Below, in pieces: positions 9,519-18,155 of a stretch of DNA of 64,000 nt. The stretch is taken from assembly GCA_030695205.1 (NCBI GenBank), contig JAUYTN010000033.1:434001-498000 (forward strand), written 5' to 3'. Every line of letters starts with the position of its first letter. Within the stretch, counting starts at the first letter, position 1. Origin of the DNA: Burkholderiaceae bacterium. GTDB lineage: Bacteria; Pseudomonadota; Gammaproteobacteria; Burkholderiales; Burkholderiaceae_C. The position numbers and the translations under genes were made by a program. The notes below the pieces were generated by a model, which was not told the origin of the DNA, did no database searches, and saw nothing but the letters and a program-made list of their open reading frames with translations.

Positions 9519-10176
9519 GCGAAGCCTGGGGTGCGGTGGGCTCGGGCTCGGGTGCCAGCAACACCACGCGCCCGCCGGGCGGCACATCGGCCGGGTCGTG
9601 CGTCACCAGCAGGGTGGGAATGCCGCGCTCGGCCACATGGGCAAACACCAGCGCCCGAAAGCGCTGGCGCAGCGCCACGTCCAGCTTGGAAAACGGCTCG
9701 TCCAGCAGCAGTGCCTGGGGCTGCGCCAGCAGGGTGCGCATGAGGCTGGCGCGCGCACGCTGACCGCCCGACAGCGTGGCCGGGTCGCGGTCAGCAAACC
9801 CAGCCAGCTCCACGCTGGCCAGCGCCTGCGCCACCGCCGCTTGCCGGGCCGCTGCGCCGCGCACCTGGGCGGGCAGGGCAAACGCCAGGTTCTGGCCGAC
9901 GCTCCAATGCGGAAACAGCACATCGTCCTGGAACAGCAGGCCCATGCGCCGCTGCTCGGTGGGCAGCGCATGCAGCGCACGCCCCGCCAGCCACAGCTCT
10001 CCGTGGGCCACAAACGCGGGCTCCAGCGCCCCCACCAGCCACTGCAACAGCGTGGACTTGCCCGACCCCGACGGCCCCATGAGCGTGACCACCTCGCCAG
10101 GCGGCACGCTCAGGGAAAAATCGGCCAGCAGTGGCTGCGGGCCCAGGCGCAGGGTGAGGTGGCGGATGTCAAGCAT
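9511..10176 (-). CDS. ynjD: ABC transporter ATP-binding protein (YnjD-like)
   Basis: 221 aa. Walker A GPSGSGKST at residues 34-42, Q-loop LLFQDDVLFPH, signature LSGGQRAR near residue 135, Walker B ALLLDEPF, and H-loop VTHDP are all present, so it should be an active ATPase energising the adjacent permease. I chose the ATG at 10176 because upstream codons only offer a TTG. It follows the permease gene by about 85 bp and overlaps the phosphatidyltransferase gene downstream. Confidence 0.9.
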   Translation of the reverse strand: MLDIRHLTLRLGPQPLLADFSLSVPPGEVVTLMGPSGSGKSTLLQWLVGALEPAFVAHGELWLAGRALHALPTEQRRMGLLFQDDVLFPHWSVGQNLAFALPAQVRGAAARQAAVAQALASVELAGFADRDPATLSGGQRARASLMRTLLAQPQALLLDEPFSKLDVALRQRFRALVFAHVAERGIPTLLVTHDPADVPPGGRVVLLAPEPEPTAPQASHV

Positions 10177-10261
10177 GGTGTAAAGCAAAAAAGTGCAGGG
10201 GAAATTTCAATGGAATGCCATCAGGCAGCAGCGAGCCTGCAGGCGGGCACAGCTGGCGCGC

Positions 10262-11956
10262 TCACCCCCGCAACCCCCGCCGGTGCAGCCCCACCCGCCA
10301 ACCCAGCCAGGCGGCCAGGCCAAATCCGGCCAGGGGTATCACAATTTGTAGCAGTGCGTGCACGGCCATCAGGCGGTAGTTGCCCCCAGCGCTCAGTGAA
10401 ACGGCCTCTGTGGTCACGGTCACGAACCGGCCGCCACCGGCAAACAGCGTGGGCAGGTACTGCCCCACGCTGACGGCCAGCCCCACCGACGCTGCGGTCA
10501 GCAGGGGCCGCACCAGCAGCGGCCACTTGATGCGCCAGCACACCTGCCAGCGGCTCATGCCCAGGGTGCGGGCCACCGTGGCGTAGCGCGGATCCAGCGC
10601 GCGGTAGGGGCCAGCCAGCGTCAGCACCACATAGGGCAGCACCCACATCAGGTGGCTCCACACCAGCCCCAGCGCCGCGCCGTCCAGCCCGGTGTGCAGC
10701 AGTGCGGCGTACTGCGCGGCCACCAGCGGCAGCGCGGGCAGCACCAGCGGCGCATACAGCAGGGGGCTAAGGCGCTGCGGCCCCCACTCCAGCCACAGCA
10801 GGGCCACCGGCAGGCACACGGCCACTGCGGCCACCGCCAGCCAGACAGTGGTGCCAAATGGCCGCCAGTCGGCCTGCAGCCAGGTGTGCAGGCTCAGCTG
10901 CGCGGGCCACAGCGCCGGAAAAAACCAGGCACCCGCCAGCGACCACACCACCAGAGCCACCACCACCGCCCAGCCTGCGCCCGTGAGCAGCGCCACCGCA
11001 GCACCGCTGCCGCTGGCCGCCGTGCCAGCAGAACGGCGGGGGCCGCCCCCGGCAGGGCCATGGGCGGTGCATGGCCCCTCAGGCAGCCGCCGAGCCTGCC
11101 GCAGCCGCCAGACCCACCAGCCGCACCGCGCCAGCGCCGCCCCCAGCACAAACAGGCCCAGCAGCACCAGCGAGGTGGCAGCCCCCAGGGCCTGCTGGGC
11201 GGGGTCGGGATCGGTCAGCCAGCGCCAGCCCAGCACCGCCAGGGTCGGCGGGTTGGTGGGGCCCAGCACCACCGCCATGTCCACCACCGATAGGCTGTAG
11301 GCCCACACCGCCGCCAGCGGCCACCCCAACCGGGGCAGCAACTGCGGCCACAGCACCTGCCGCCAAATGGCCCAGCGGCCATGGCCCAGCGTGCGGGCCA
11401 CCAGCGCCTGGCGGGTGGTGGCCGCCTCGCCCAGCACGGCCATCAGCACCCACAGCAAAAACCAGCTTTCCTTCAGCGCCAGCGCCAGTGCCAGCGCCAG
11501 GCCGTGCGGGTCTTGCACCGTGACCCAGGCCGGGGGCTCGACCCAGCCCAAGGCCTGGGCCAACAGCCGCGCCAACCAACCACTGGGAGCGAGCAAAAAC
11601 AACAGCCCCACCGCAAATGCAGCATGCGGCACCGACAGCAACAGCGGCAAACGCCGCTGCAAACGCCGCCACACCGGGCTGGGGTAGGCCAATGTGGCGA
11701 CGCCTGCCGCCAGCACGCAGGCCAGGGCGGTGCCCAGCAGCGCAGACTGGAGGGTGGCCCACAGGGCGGGCTGCCACTGGTTGCTGGCCCACAGCGCCTG
11801 CCACACCGCCCCACTGCCCGCCCCCAGCGCGGGCTGCCAGGCCCACCATAGGCCGGGCAGCACAGGCACCAGCACCAGGGCCACCGCCGCTGCGGCCAAG
11901 GCCCGCATGGCTGCGCCAGGGCGAAGGGTCAGCGGGTGCCGTAGCGCTTGAGCCAC
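10262..11956 (-). CDS. ynjC: ABC transporter permease, fused two-domain type (YnjC/ThiP-like)
   Basis: 564 aa with about 12 hydrophobic segments arranged as two repeats of a binding-protein-dependent permease. Each half carries an EAA-like cytosolic loop (ARTLGHGRWAIWRQVLWP and ARTLGMSRWQVCWRIKWP) that contacts the ATPase. Such fused permeases occur in thiamine, iron and YnjC systems. The GTG at 11956 overlaps the end of the binding-protein gene by 28 bp and has a GGAA upstream; the ATG at 11908 is the alternative. Together with the two flanking ABC genes it forms a complete importer. Confidence 0.88.
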   Translation of the reverse strand: MAQALRHPLTLRPGAAMRALAAAAVALVLVPVLPGLWWAWQPALGAGSGAVWQALWASNQWQPALWATLQSALLGTALACVLAAGVATLAYPSPVWRRLQRRLPLLLSVPHAAFAVGLLFLLAPSGWLARLLAQALGWVEPPAWVTVQDPHGLALALALALKESWFLLWVLMAVLGEAATTRQALVARTLGHGRWAIWRQVLWPQLLPRLGWPLAAVWAYSLSVVDMAVVLGPTNPPTLAVLGWRWLTDPDPAQQALGAATSLVLLGLFVLGAALARCGWWVWRLRQARRLPEGPCTAHGPAGGGPRRSAGTAASGSGAAVALLTGAGWAVVVALVVWSLAGAWFFPALWPAQLSLHTWLQADWRPFGTTVWLAVAAVAVCLPVALLWLEWGPQRLSPLLYAPLVLPALPLVAAQYAALLHTGLDGAALGLVWSHLMWVLPYVVLTLAGPYRALDPRYATVARTLGMSRWQVCWRIKWPLLVRPLLTAASVGLAVSVGQYLPTLFAGGGRFVTVTTEAVSLSAGGNYRLMAVHALLQIVIPLAGFGLAAWLGWRVGLHRRGLRG

Positions 11957-13167
11957 TCGGTTTCCAGCGCGGCCATCCAGCTGGCGTGGGGCTCGGGCAG
12001 GGTGGGCACGGCCTCGGTCAGCGCGCCAGGAGCGGTCTGGGCCATGCGGGCTTGGGCATCGGCAGGCAGGCGGGCGCGGTCGAGCACGGTGCCGTCACCC
12101 CAGACGGCGATGTCCGCCTTGCGGACCTGCGCCTCGGGCGAGAGCAAAAAATTGGCCAGCACCTGGGCACCGGCGCGCGCGTTGGCGTTGACGGGAATGG
12201 CCACAAAGTGGACGTTACCAATGGTGCCCTTGGTGAAGCCAAAGCTGTACACCGTGGCGGGCAGCTGGCGGCTGGCAATGAGGTTGGCCGCCTCGTTGGG
12301 GTTGAAGGTGATGGACAGGCGCAATTCGGCGTCGGCCAGCATGCGGTGCATGTCGGCTGCGCTGGCGGGGAAAGCCTTGCCCTGGCGCCACAGGGCGGGG
12401 TGCAGCTTGTCCAGGTAGGCCCACAGCGGTGCGCTGACCTGGCCGAAGGTGGCGCCAGCCACGGGTTGCTGCAGAGCGGTCGGGTTGGAGGTCAGCTCGC
12501 TCAGCAGCTGCTTCAGGAAGGTGGTGCCGTGGAAGTCTGGCGGCTTGGGGTAGCTGGTTCGGCCGGGATGGGCCTGGGCAAAGGCCAGCCACTCCTGGGC
12601 AGAGCGTGGTGGGGTGGGGGTGGTGCGGCGGTCGGCCATGAAGGTGAGCTGTGCGGTGCCCCAGGGGGACTCAAAGCCCTCGGTGGGCACCGAAAAATCA
12701 CTGCGCACAGGCTTGGCCAGGTCCACCCCGGCCCAGTTGGGCAGCTGCTCGGCCCAGGGGCCATACAGGTGCCCGGCGGCCTTCATGTCGCGGAAGTTCT
12801 CGCCATTGATCCACACCAGGTCCACCGAGCCGCCTTGTGTGCGCCCTGCGGCCAGCTCGGTCTGCACGCGCTTGACCACCTCCACAGTGTCGGTCACCTT
12901 GACGTGTTTGACCTCGACCCCGTGGCGCTCCTTCACCGCTTTGGCGGCCCAGGCAATGTAGGCGTTGGTGGCCTCGCTGCCACCCCAGGCATTGAAGTAG
13001 ACCGTCTGGCCACGGGCCTGCGCCTCGATCTGGGCCCAGGGAACGGCGCTGACCGGGGGGCGGGCGCTGGCGGACTGGGCACCGGGCGCGGCAGCGGTTT
13101 GGGCAAGGGCCCAGCCGCTGCCCAGGAGGCAGGCGGCGGCGACAAAGGTTCGGCGCGGGAAGGTCAT
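11929..13167 (-). CDS. ynjB: ABC transporter periplasmic substrate-binding protein (YnjB-like)
   Basis: 412 aa. The start at 13167 gives a signal with PRRTFVAAACLLGSGWALA, a short twin-arginine-like n-region and cleavage near ALAQ. The mature part reads as an extracellular solute-binding protein of the type seen with ThiB and YnjB, including YFNAWGGSEATNAYIAW, which matches YnjB-type openings. No ligand residues can be assigned confidently. It is followed by the permease gene with a 28-bp overlap and preceded by the phosphotransferase gene 75 bp upstream, so all five genes probably form one transcription unit. Confidence 0.87.
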   Translation of the reverse strand: MTFPRRTFVAAACLLGSGWALAQTAAAPGAQSASARPPVSAVPWAQIEAQARGQTVYFNAWGGSEATNAYIAWAAKAVKERHGVEVKHVKVTDTVEVVKRVQTELAAGRTQGGSVDLVWINGENFRDMKAAGHLYGPWAEQLPNWAGVDLAKPVRSDFSVPTEGFESPWGTAQLTFMADRRTTPTPPRSAQEWLAFAQAHPGRTSYPKPPDFHGTTFLKQLLSELTSNPTALQQPVAGATFGQVSAPLWAYLDKLHPALWRQGKAFPASAADMHRMLADAELRLSITFNPNEAANLIASRQLPATVYSFGFTKGTIGNVHFVAIPVNANARAGAQVLANFLLSPEAQVRKADIAVWGDGTVLDRARLPADAQARMAQTAPGALTEAVPTLPEPHASWMAALETEWLKRYGTR

Positions 13168-13242
13168 GGGCAGGAATTCTCCGTAAAAACCACAGGATGA
13201 AAACAGGGGGACGCAACGCCTGCTCAGGGCCATGCGGGCTGG

Positions 13243-14409
13243 TCAGGGCTGGGCATGGCTGAGGGGCAGATCCCGCCGCCAGCGTCCCTGGGACAGGTCG
13301 CTGGACAGGGCGCGCGACAGGTCGCTCAGCTCGTCAAGCTGGCGCTGCACACACACTCCCGACAGGTAGTGGCGGGCACGCTCGCCCACATGCTGCACCA
13401 GGGCTGGGGTGTGGTGGGCCTGCGACCAGTCCTCGCCGCTGGCGCTGGGTTTGGCCGCACAGGCCGACTCGGCCAGCCACTTGGCGCACCAGGTGAGTGA
13501 CCACAGCCACATGGCCTCGCGCAGGGCCACCATGCCCGGCGCATACCACGGCGCCAGGTGGCCCATGGCATCCAACCAGTGGGCGTGGGCCTGGTGCACC
13601 TCGGTGGCGGTCAGGGTGAAAGATGTAGCCACGTCCCAGGTGGTGGAGGTGTAGAGGGTGGCGTGGGCCACGTCCAGGGGAGCAAGGCCGTAGCGCATTT
13701 TTTCCAGGTCCACCAGCACGGCGCGGCCGTTCGGGCGCACCAGAAAGTTGCCGGGGTGGGCATCGGCCGCCACCAGGGTGGTGGGCATGCGGGCGCAGGT
13801 GGGCCCCAGGCGCTCGGGCAGGGTGAGCAGGCGCTGCTGCACCAGCTCGCGGGTAGCGGCAGGCACCTCGGCGTGCGCCAGAGACGCGGCCTGGGCGCCC
13901 AGCACCTGCAGCCACTCCTGCACCGGGTGCAAGCCAGGCGCCAGGGGCGCGCGATCGGCCAGCGGCGGCACGGGCAGGCGGTGAATGGCGGCCAGCGCAT
14001 CCAGCACACACGTCTGCGCTTGGGTGGCGCCCGCCACGGTGCCGTGGACGTGCTCGACCAGCAGCGCACCCCAGGGCAACCCAGGGCCAGGGGCCAGGCT
14101 GCCGTGCAGCGCGGGGGTGTGGCCGCTGGGTGCGGCACGGCGAAAGCAGGCCACCTCCTGCGCCAGGTGCTGGACCGGCGGCAGGTTCAGCTGGCTGTGC
14201 TTGGGCACACGGGCCAGCCAACCGGTGCCGTGCAACACCACATGGCGGTGGGCCAGGCCCTGGTCGGGCAAACACGCCAGGCGCCCGACGCTCAGGCCCT
14301 GCACGGCCAGGCGGTCTGCCAGGGCATCCAGCATAGGGTCCACCACGGGGCCTGGCGCAGAGGTGGCCACGGGCTGGGCGCTCAGGTATGGAGGTGGGTG
14401 CTGGGGCAT
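13243..14409 (-). CDS. choline-kinase/APH-like phosphotransferase
   Basis: 388 aa. The kinase core is seen as ADAHPGNFL, containing the catalytic Asp and the Mg-binding Asn (D-x4-N), followed by VDLEKMRYG, the second metal Asp. The usual His two residues before the catalytic Asp is replaced by Ala (AAD). The start at 14409 (MPQHPPP) is the first ATG in a plausible place; MLDALAD, 24 codons later, is possible. Members phosphorylate small alcohols or aminosugars. Leading an operon with a YnjBCD-type importer and a CDP-alcohol transferase, it is a candidate kinase for the imported compound. That role is inference. Confidence 0.75.
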   Translation of the reverse strand: MPQHPPPYLSAQPVATSAPGPVVDPMLDALADRLAVQGLSVGRLACLPDQGLAHRHVVLHGTGWLARVPKHSQLNLPPVQHLAQEVACFRRAAPSGHTPALHGSLAPGPGLPWGALLVEHVHGTVAGATQAQTCVLDALAAIHRLPVPPLADRAPLAPGLHPVQEWLQVLGAQAASLAHAEVPAATRELVQQRLLTLPERLGPTCARMPTTLVAADAHPGNFLVRPNGRAVLVDLEKMRYGLAPLDVAHATLYTSTTWDVATSFTLTATEVHQAHAHWLDAMGHLAPWYAPGMVALREAMWLWSLTWCAKWLAESACAAKPSASGEDWSQAHHTPALVQHVGERARHYLSGVCVQRQLDELSDLSRALSSDLSQGRWRRDLPLSHAQP

Positions 14410-14510
14410 GGGGTGAGGTAGATGATGAGGAGGTGTTGGCCTTGGGTCGGCACAATGGCCAGGTTTCTTACAGGCACGCCGCACGGGCGGCACCACCGTT
14501 CCAACCCGCC

Positions 14511-15083
14511 ATGACCCATGACCTGATCCACCAGCTGGCCCCGCACCGCCCCATGCTGCTGAAGTTTGCCATGCGCCAGCTGCGCAACCCGGCCTGGGCT
14601 GAAGATGCGGTGTCCGAGACCCTGCTGGCGGCGCTGGCCAAGCCCGAGGCGTTCCAGCAACGCTCTCAGCTGAGCACCTGGCTGGTGGGCATTTTGAAGT
14701 TCAAGGTGCTGGACCAGTTGCGCCTGCATGCCCGCGACGCCTGCGACACCGGCGCCGCCCCCGACGAGCTGGCCGACCCGATCGACGACCTGCCCATGAA
14801 CGAGCGCGGGCACTTTGCCAGCCCACCGGCCGATTGGGGCAACCCCGAGCAGGAGCTGCGCCAGCGCCAGTTTCTGCACGTGCTGGAGCTGTGCACCGAC
14901 CGATTGCCCGCCGCGCAGGGCCGCGCATTCATGATGCGGGAGTGGCTGGAGCTGTCGGCCGACGAAATTTGCAAGGAATTGGGGGTCAGCGCGACCAACC
15001 TGTATGTGTTGCTTCACCGCGCCCGCCTGCGGCTGCGCGAATGCCTGGAACTCAACTGGTTTGGCGGGGCCGCCCCGCGCTGA
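14511..15083 (+). CDS. ECF-type RNA polymerase sigma factor
   Basis: 190 aa. Region 2 is recognisable in MLLKFAMRQLRNPAWAEDAVSE through STWLVGILKFKVLDQLR. Region 4 is near the end: LPAAQGRAFMMREWLELS, EICKELGVSATNLYVLLHRAR, a helix-turn-helix for the -35 box. The ATG at 14511 is chosen because it begins the conserved part. The stop is 19 bp before the zinc anti-sigma gene, the usual pairing. It is divergent from the phosphotransferase/ynj cluster with about 100 bp between the starts, so it may or may not control that cluster. Confidence 0.9.
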   Translation: MTHDLIHQLAPHRPMLLKFAMRQLRNPAWAEDAVSETLLAALAKPEAFQQRSQLSTWLVGILKFKVLDQLRLHARDACDTGAAPDELADPIDDLPMNERGHFASPPADWGNPEQELRQRQFLHVLELCTDRLPAAQGRAFMMREWLELSADEICKELGVSATNLYVLLHRARLRLRECLELNWFGGAAPR

Positions 15084-15102
15084 CCGCCACCGAAAGCCTG
15101 CC

Positions 15103-15387
15103 ATGGACTGGACCATTCCCTGCAAAGAAGCCACCGCCCTGATGGTGGCCCGAGAAGACCGCGAACTCGCGCTGGGCGAGCGTGCCGCGCTGCGCTGGCA
15201 CCTGCTGCTGTGCCACGGCTGCCAGCGCTTTGAGGGCCAGATGCTGACCATGCGCCACGCCCTGACCCAGTGGCGGCACTACCGCCATGAGCACCCGGAC
15301 GCCGATGGCAGCGCGCCCTCCACCGGCCCAGGTGCCGCCGCCCCCGGCCATTCGCCACCGGGATGCCCCTCTGGCAGAAGCCAATAA
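15103..15387 (+). CDS. zinc-binding anti-sigma factor
   Basis: 94 aa. It shows the ZAS pattern: CKEAT near the start and HLLLCHGC (His-x3-Cys-x2-Cys) at residues ~31-38, preceded by a helix GERAALRWHL. The C-terminal third is Pro/Gly/Ser-rich. No membrane segment is visible, so it is probably a cytosolic anti-sigma that responds to redox or zinc status. It is the partner of the sigma factor 19 bp upstream. Its TAA stop (15385-15387) lies within the adjoining AT-rich repeat. Confidence 0.85.
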   Translation: MDWTIPCKEATALMVAREDRELALGERAALRWHLLLCHGCQRFEGQMLTMRHALTQWRHYRHEHPDADGSAPSTGPGAAAPGHSPPGCPSGRSQ

Positions 15388-15446
15388 TTCAATAGCAAAC
15401 TATTGAATTAATAAAAGCGATAAAGCACTATTTTACTTGTAATTTT
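15384..15446 (+). repeat. dispersed AT-rich element, copy after anti-sigma gene
   Basis: ATAGC (15392-15396), 18 nt, AAGCG (15415-15419), then a T-rich tail. The arms form a perfect 11-bp stem (15385-15395 with 15400-15410) closing on CAAA. It sits between convergent genes, supplies the stop codon of the anti-sigma gene and could act as a bidirectional terminator. Confidence 0.8.
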
Positions 15447-15451
15447 TGCCA

Positions 15452-16693
15452 TCAGACGATGACCCCACCACCCAGACACACGTCACCGTCGTACAGCACG
15501 GCCGACTGTCCCGGCGTGACGGCCCACTGTGCCTGGTCAAACGCCAGGTGGATGGCGCTGGCATCGCCCGCTGCCGTCAATGAACCAGGGCGCGGCGCGG
15601 CGCTGAGCCAGCAGGGTGCGTCGGTCTGGCGGTAGCGGGTTTTGGCGGACAGGCGACGGCGGGCTTGGCCCGCCCCGTTGGACTCCGTCAGGGCGGGCGG
15701 CTGGCCCGCCGTCCAGCTCAGGTCCTGCGCGGTCAGCCCTTCGCTCAGCAGCCAGGGGTGGTCGTGGCCCTGCACCACCCACAGGGTGTTGGTGGCCACG
15801 TCTTTGCGGGCCACGAACCAGGGCTGGTGCTCGCCCACACCGCGCAGGCCCTGGCTTTGCGCGGCCTTGAGTGCCGCACCTTTGGCCTTGACCCCGCCAA
15901 TGCCCAGGCCCTGGCGCTGGCCCAGGGTGTAAAAACTCAGGCCCACGTGCTGGCCCAGCACCCGCCCGTTCGGGTCTTTGATGGGCCCAGGCGCGTGCGC
16001 GATGTAGCGGTTCAGAAACTCCCGGAACGGCCGCTCACCAATGAAGCAGATGCCGGTGGAGTCTTTCTTTCTGGCATTGGGCAGGCCAATCTCGTCGGCG
16101 ATGCGGCGCACCTCGGTTTTGTGCAACTCGCCCACTGGAAACAGGGTCTTGGCCAGCTGCGCCTGAGTGAGGCGGTGCAAAAAGTAGCTCTGGTCCTTGG
16201 ATGCATCCAGCCCCTTGAGCAGTTCGAAGCGGCCATCGCCCAGGCGTGCAGTGGCCACGGGCAGCAGCGCGCCGTCGGCGCCCGCACCGGTGCCCACGCA
16301 GCGCACACGGGCGTAGTGGCCGGTGGCAATTTTGTCGGCCCCCAACGCACAGGCATGGTCCAGAAAGGCCTTGAACTTGATCTCGGCATTGCACAGGATG
16401 TCGGGGTTGGGCGTGCGCCCGGCCTGGTACTCGCGCAAAAACTCGGCAAACACGCGGTCTTTGTACTCGGCAGCAAAGTTGACGTGCTCGATCTCGATGC
16501 CAATCACATCGGCCACGCTGGCGGCATCGACAAAGTCGATGTTGGACGAGCAGTAACCGCTGTCATCGTCATCTTCCCAGTTCTTCATGAAGATGCCGAT
16601 GACTTCGTAGCCTTGTTGCTTGAGCAACCAGGCGCTGACGGATGAATCGACGCCGCCGGACAGACCGACGACCACTTTGGGCTTGGCTTTCAT
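15452..16693 (-). CDS. mnmA: tRNA-specific 2-thiouridylase
   Basis: 413 aa. It makes the s2U34 modification in Lys, Glu and Gln tRNAs using ATP and persulfide sulfur. The PP-loop [14 protein letters not shown] is near the N-terminus. The catalytic Cys pair is seen in [11 protein letters not shown] and [10 protein letters not shown], and the family signature [12 protein letters not shown] is present. The ATG at 16693 gives the canonical start ([10 protein letters not shown]); an earlier in-frame start at 16708 adds 5 residues. The length is slightly above the usual ~360-370 because of insertions near [11 protein letters not shown] and in the C-terminal barrel. Confidence 0.96.
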   Translation of the reverse strand: MKAKPKVVVGLSGGVDSSVSAWLLKQQGYEVIGIFMKNWEDDDDSGYCSSNIDFVDAASVADVIGIEIEHVNFAAEYKDRVFAEFLREYQAGRTPNPDILCNAEIKFKAFLDHACALGADKIATGHYARVRCVGTGAGADGALLPVATARLGDGRFELLKGLDASKDQSYFLHRLTQAQLAKTLFPVGELHKTEVRRIADEIGLPNARKKDSTGICFIGERPFREFLNRYIAHAPGPIKDPNGRVLGQHVGLSFYTLGQRQGLGIGGVKAKGAALKAAQSQGLRGVGEHQPWFVARKDVATNTLWVVQGHDHPWLLSEGLTAQDLSWTAGQPPALTESNGAGQARRRLSAKTRYRQTDAPCWLSAAPRPGSLTAAGDASAIHLAFDQAQWAVTPGQSAVLYDGDVCLGGGVIV

Positions 16694-16749
16694 CGGCGAA
16701 TTATCCAATGGGCCCGCCCGCAGCCCGCTGCCTGCCGCCTGCCGCCCCC

Positions 16750-16783
16750 TCTCAGCCTCTCAGCCTCTCAGCCTCTCAGCCCA
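16750..16783. repeat. short tandem repeat (TCAGCCTC, about four copies)
   Basis: An octamer unit is repeated head to tail about four times in the gap between mnmA and the flavoprotein gene, running into the latter's stop codon. The copies are exact, as in a slippage-prone simple repeat, and copy number may vary between strains. Confidence 0.7.
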
Positions 16784-18038
16784 GCATGGCCTTCCACATG
16801 CCGTTGCCCCAGCTGATGGCCCCCGAGCCGGAACGGGCGTTGTGCACCGGGTCCACCGAGAACTTGAGCTTGGGTGGCTGACCGGGCTCCATGCTGGACG
16901 CCACGTTGATGTTGATGGCCGTGTCGTGCGTGACATTGGCCCAGCAAATGCCCAGCGGCAAATCGATCGGCCCGGTGGGCGCGGCGATGGCCTTGCCCGC
17001 CACCCGCTCCAAAATTTCTTCGGCCACCTGCTTGCCGGTATTGAAAGCGACGTGTCCGCTCTTGGGCAGTGGCGTGCCTTGGGCGTCGCCAATCACGTAA
17101 ATCTTCTCGTCGGCCTGCGACACAAAGCGTGGCAGCTTGATGGCTGCCCACCGCTCTCCCAAACCGGCCTGGCGCACCAGGCTGCTGGCGCGCATAGGCA
17201 GCACCAGGTTGGCGTGCTGGAAAGCAATGTCGCCCTCGCTGGTCTGCAGCGTGCGTTTGCCGATGTCCACCGCGGTGATGTCGGTGTTGGGCAGGTACTC
17301 GATCTGCGACCCGTACACCGACCGCATCGCATTCAGAATAGGCTGGGCAATCGGGGGTGGGGTGGGCGCGGGGTTGGCATCGATGATCAGGATCTTGCCC
17401 TTGGTGCCGCGCTTTTTCATTTGTTCGGCGATCAGAAAGGCCCGCTCGTACGGTGCCGGGGGGCAGCGGTAGGGTGGCTTGGGCGCGCTGATGACGAAGG
17501 TGCCACCGTTGGTAAGGAATGCATCCACTTCGCGCCTGACGGCCATCTGCTCGAATGCCCGGAAACCCACGGGCAGCTGGTCGCGTGCCTGCGCGTACCC
17601 GGCAATGGCCTCTTCCATGTACTCGATGCCGGGGGACAACACCAGAAAGTCGTAGCCAATGCGCTGGGTGGCCGTGACCACCTGGGCCTTGACCCGGTCA
17701 ATCTCCAGCGCTTTTTCGCGCACGCGGCGCACCCCCAGCTCGTCCAGCTTGGCGTAGCTGCGCTGGAAATCGAACGCAGGCTGCAGCCCGGCGATGTAGT
17801 GGGCACTCAGGGGGCACGACATGAAGCCCTCATTGGGCTCAATCAGCGTGACCTGCACACTGGCATCGGCCAGCAAACCACGCACCGCCGCCAAGCCACC
17901 CCAGCCCCCACCCACCACCACGACGCGTGCCTTGGCCGGGGTGACCACCGATGCACATCCGGTGGCCAGTGCCGTCAGGCCCAGTGCGGTGCCTTGCAGC
18001 ACGTGTCGCCGATTGAGAGGGAACAGGGGGTTGTGCAT
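16776..18038 (-). CDS. fccB: flavocytochrome c sulfide dehydrogenase, flavoprotein subunit
   Basis: 420 aa. The N-terminus has a twin-arginine motif (NRRHVLQG) followed by a hydrophobic stretch with a lipobox-like ATGC, pointing to Tat export. The FAD dinucleotide-binding motif VVVVGGGWGGLAAV follows, and VYVIGDA-type IYVIGDAQG marks the second FAD contact. Cys in YRCPPAPYER and in LGICWANVT match the redox-active pair of FccB. The product oxidises sulfide to sulfur in the periplasm. No fccA cytochrome gene is adjacent, so it may act alone or with a remote cytochrome. The neighbouring TauE-type exporter also points to sulfur metabolism. Confidence 0.85.
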   Translation of the reverse strand: MHNPLFPLNRRHVLQGTALGLTALATGCASVVTPAKARVVVVGGGWGGLAAVRGLLADASVQVTLIEPNEGFMSCPLSAHYIAGLQPAFDFQRSYAKLDELGVRRVREKALEIDRVKAQVVTATQRIGYDFLVLSPGIEYMEEAIAGYAQARDQLPVGFRAFEQMAVRREVDAFLTNGGTFVISAPKPPYRCPPAPYERAFLIAEQMKKRGTKGKILIIDANPAPTPPPIAQPILNAMRSVYGSQIEYLPNTDITAVDIGKRTLQTSEGDIAFQHANLVLPMRASSLVRQAGLGERWAAIKLPRFVSQADEKIYVIGDAQGTPLPKSGHVAFNTGKQVAEEILERVAGKAIAAPTGPIDLPLGICWANVTHDTAININVASSMEPGQPPKLKFSVDPVHNARSGSGAISWGNGMWKAMLG

Positions 18039-18155
18039 GTGGATGTCTCCTTGAATGTGGTGGGCCACTGGCGCACCATGCGCCAGATACCCTGCGGGGC
18101 AGGGCATTCAGTCTATGAGCCAATAACCACACCTCTGATAGGGGAAACCCGTGAC

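Noticed and set aside
16750..16783. Tandem octamers considered as a CRISPR or iteron array
   Set aside because: The units are contiguous with no spacers and only about four copies, so this is a simple slippage repeat.
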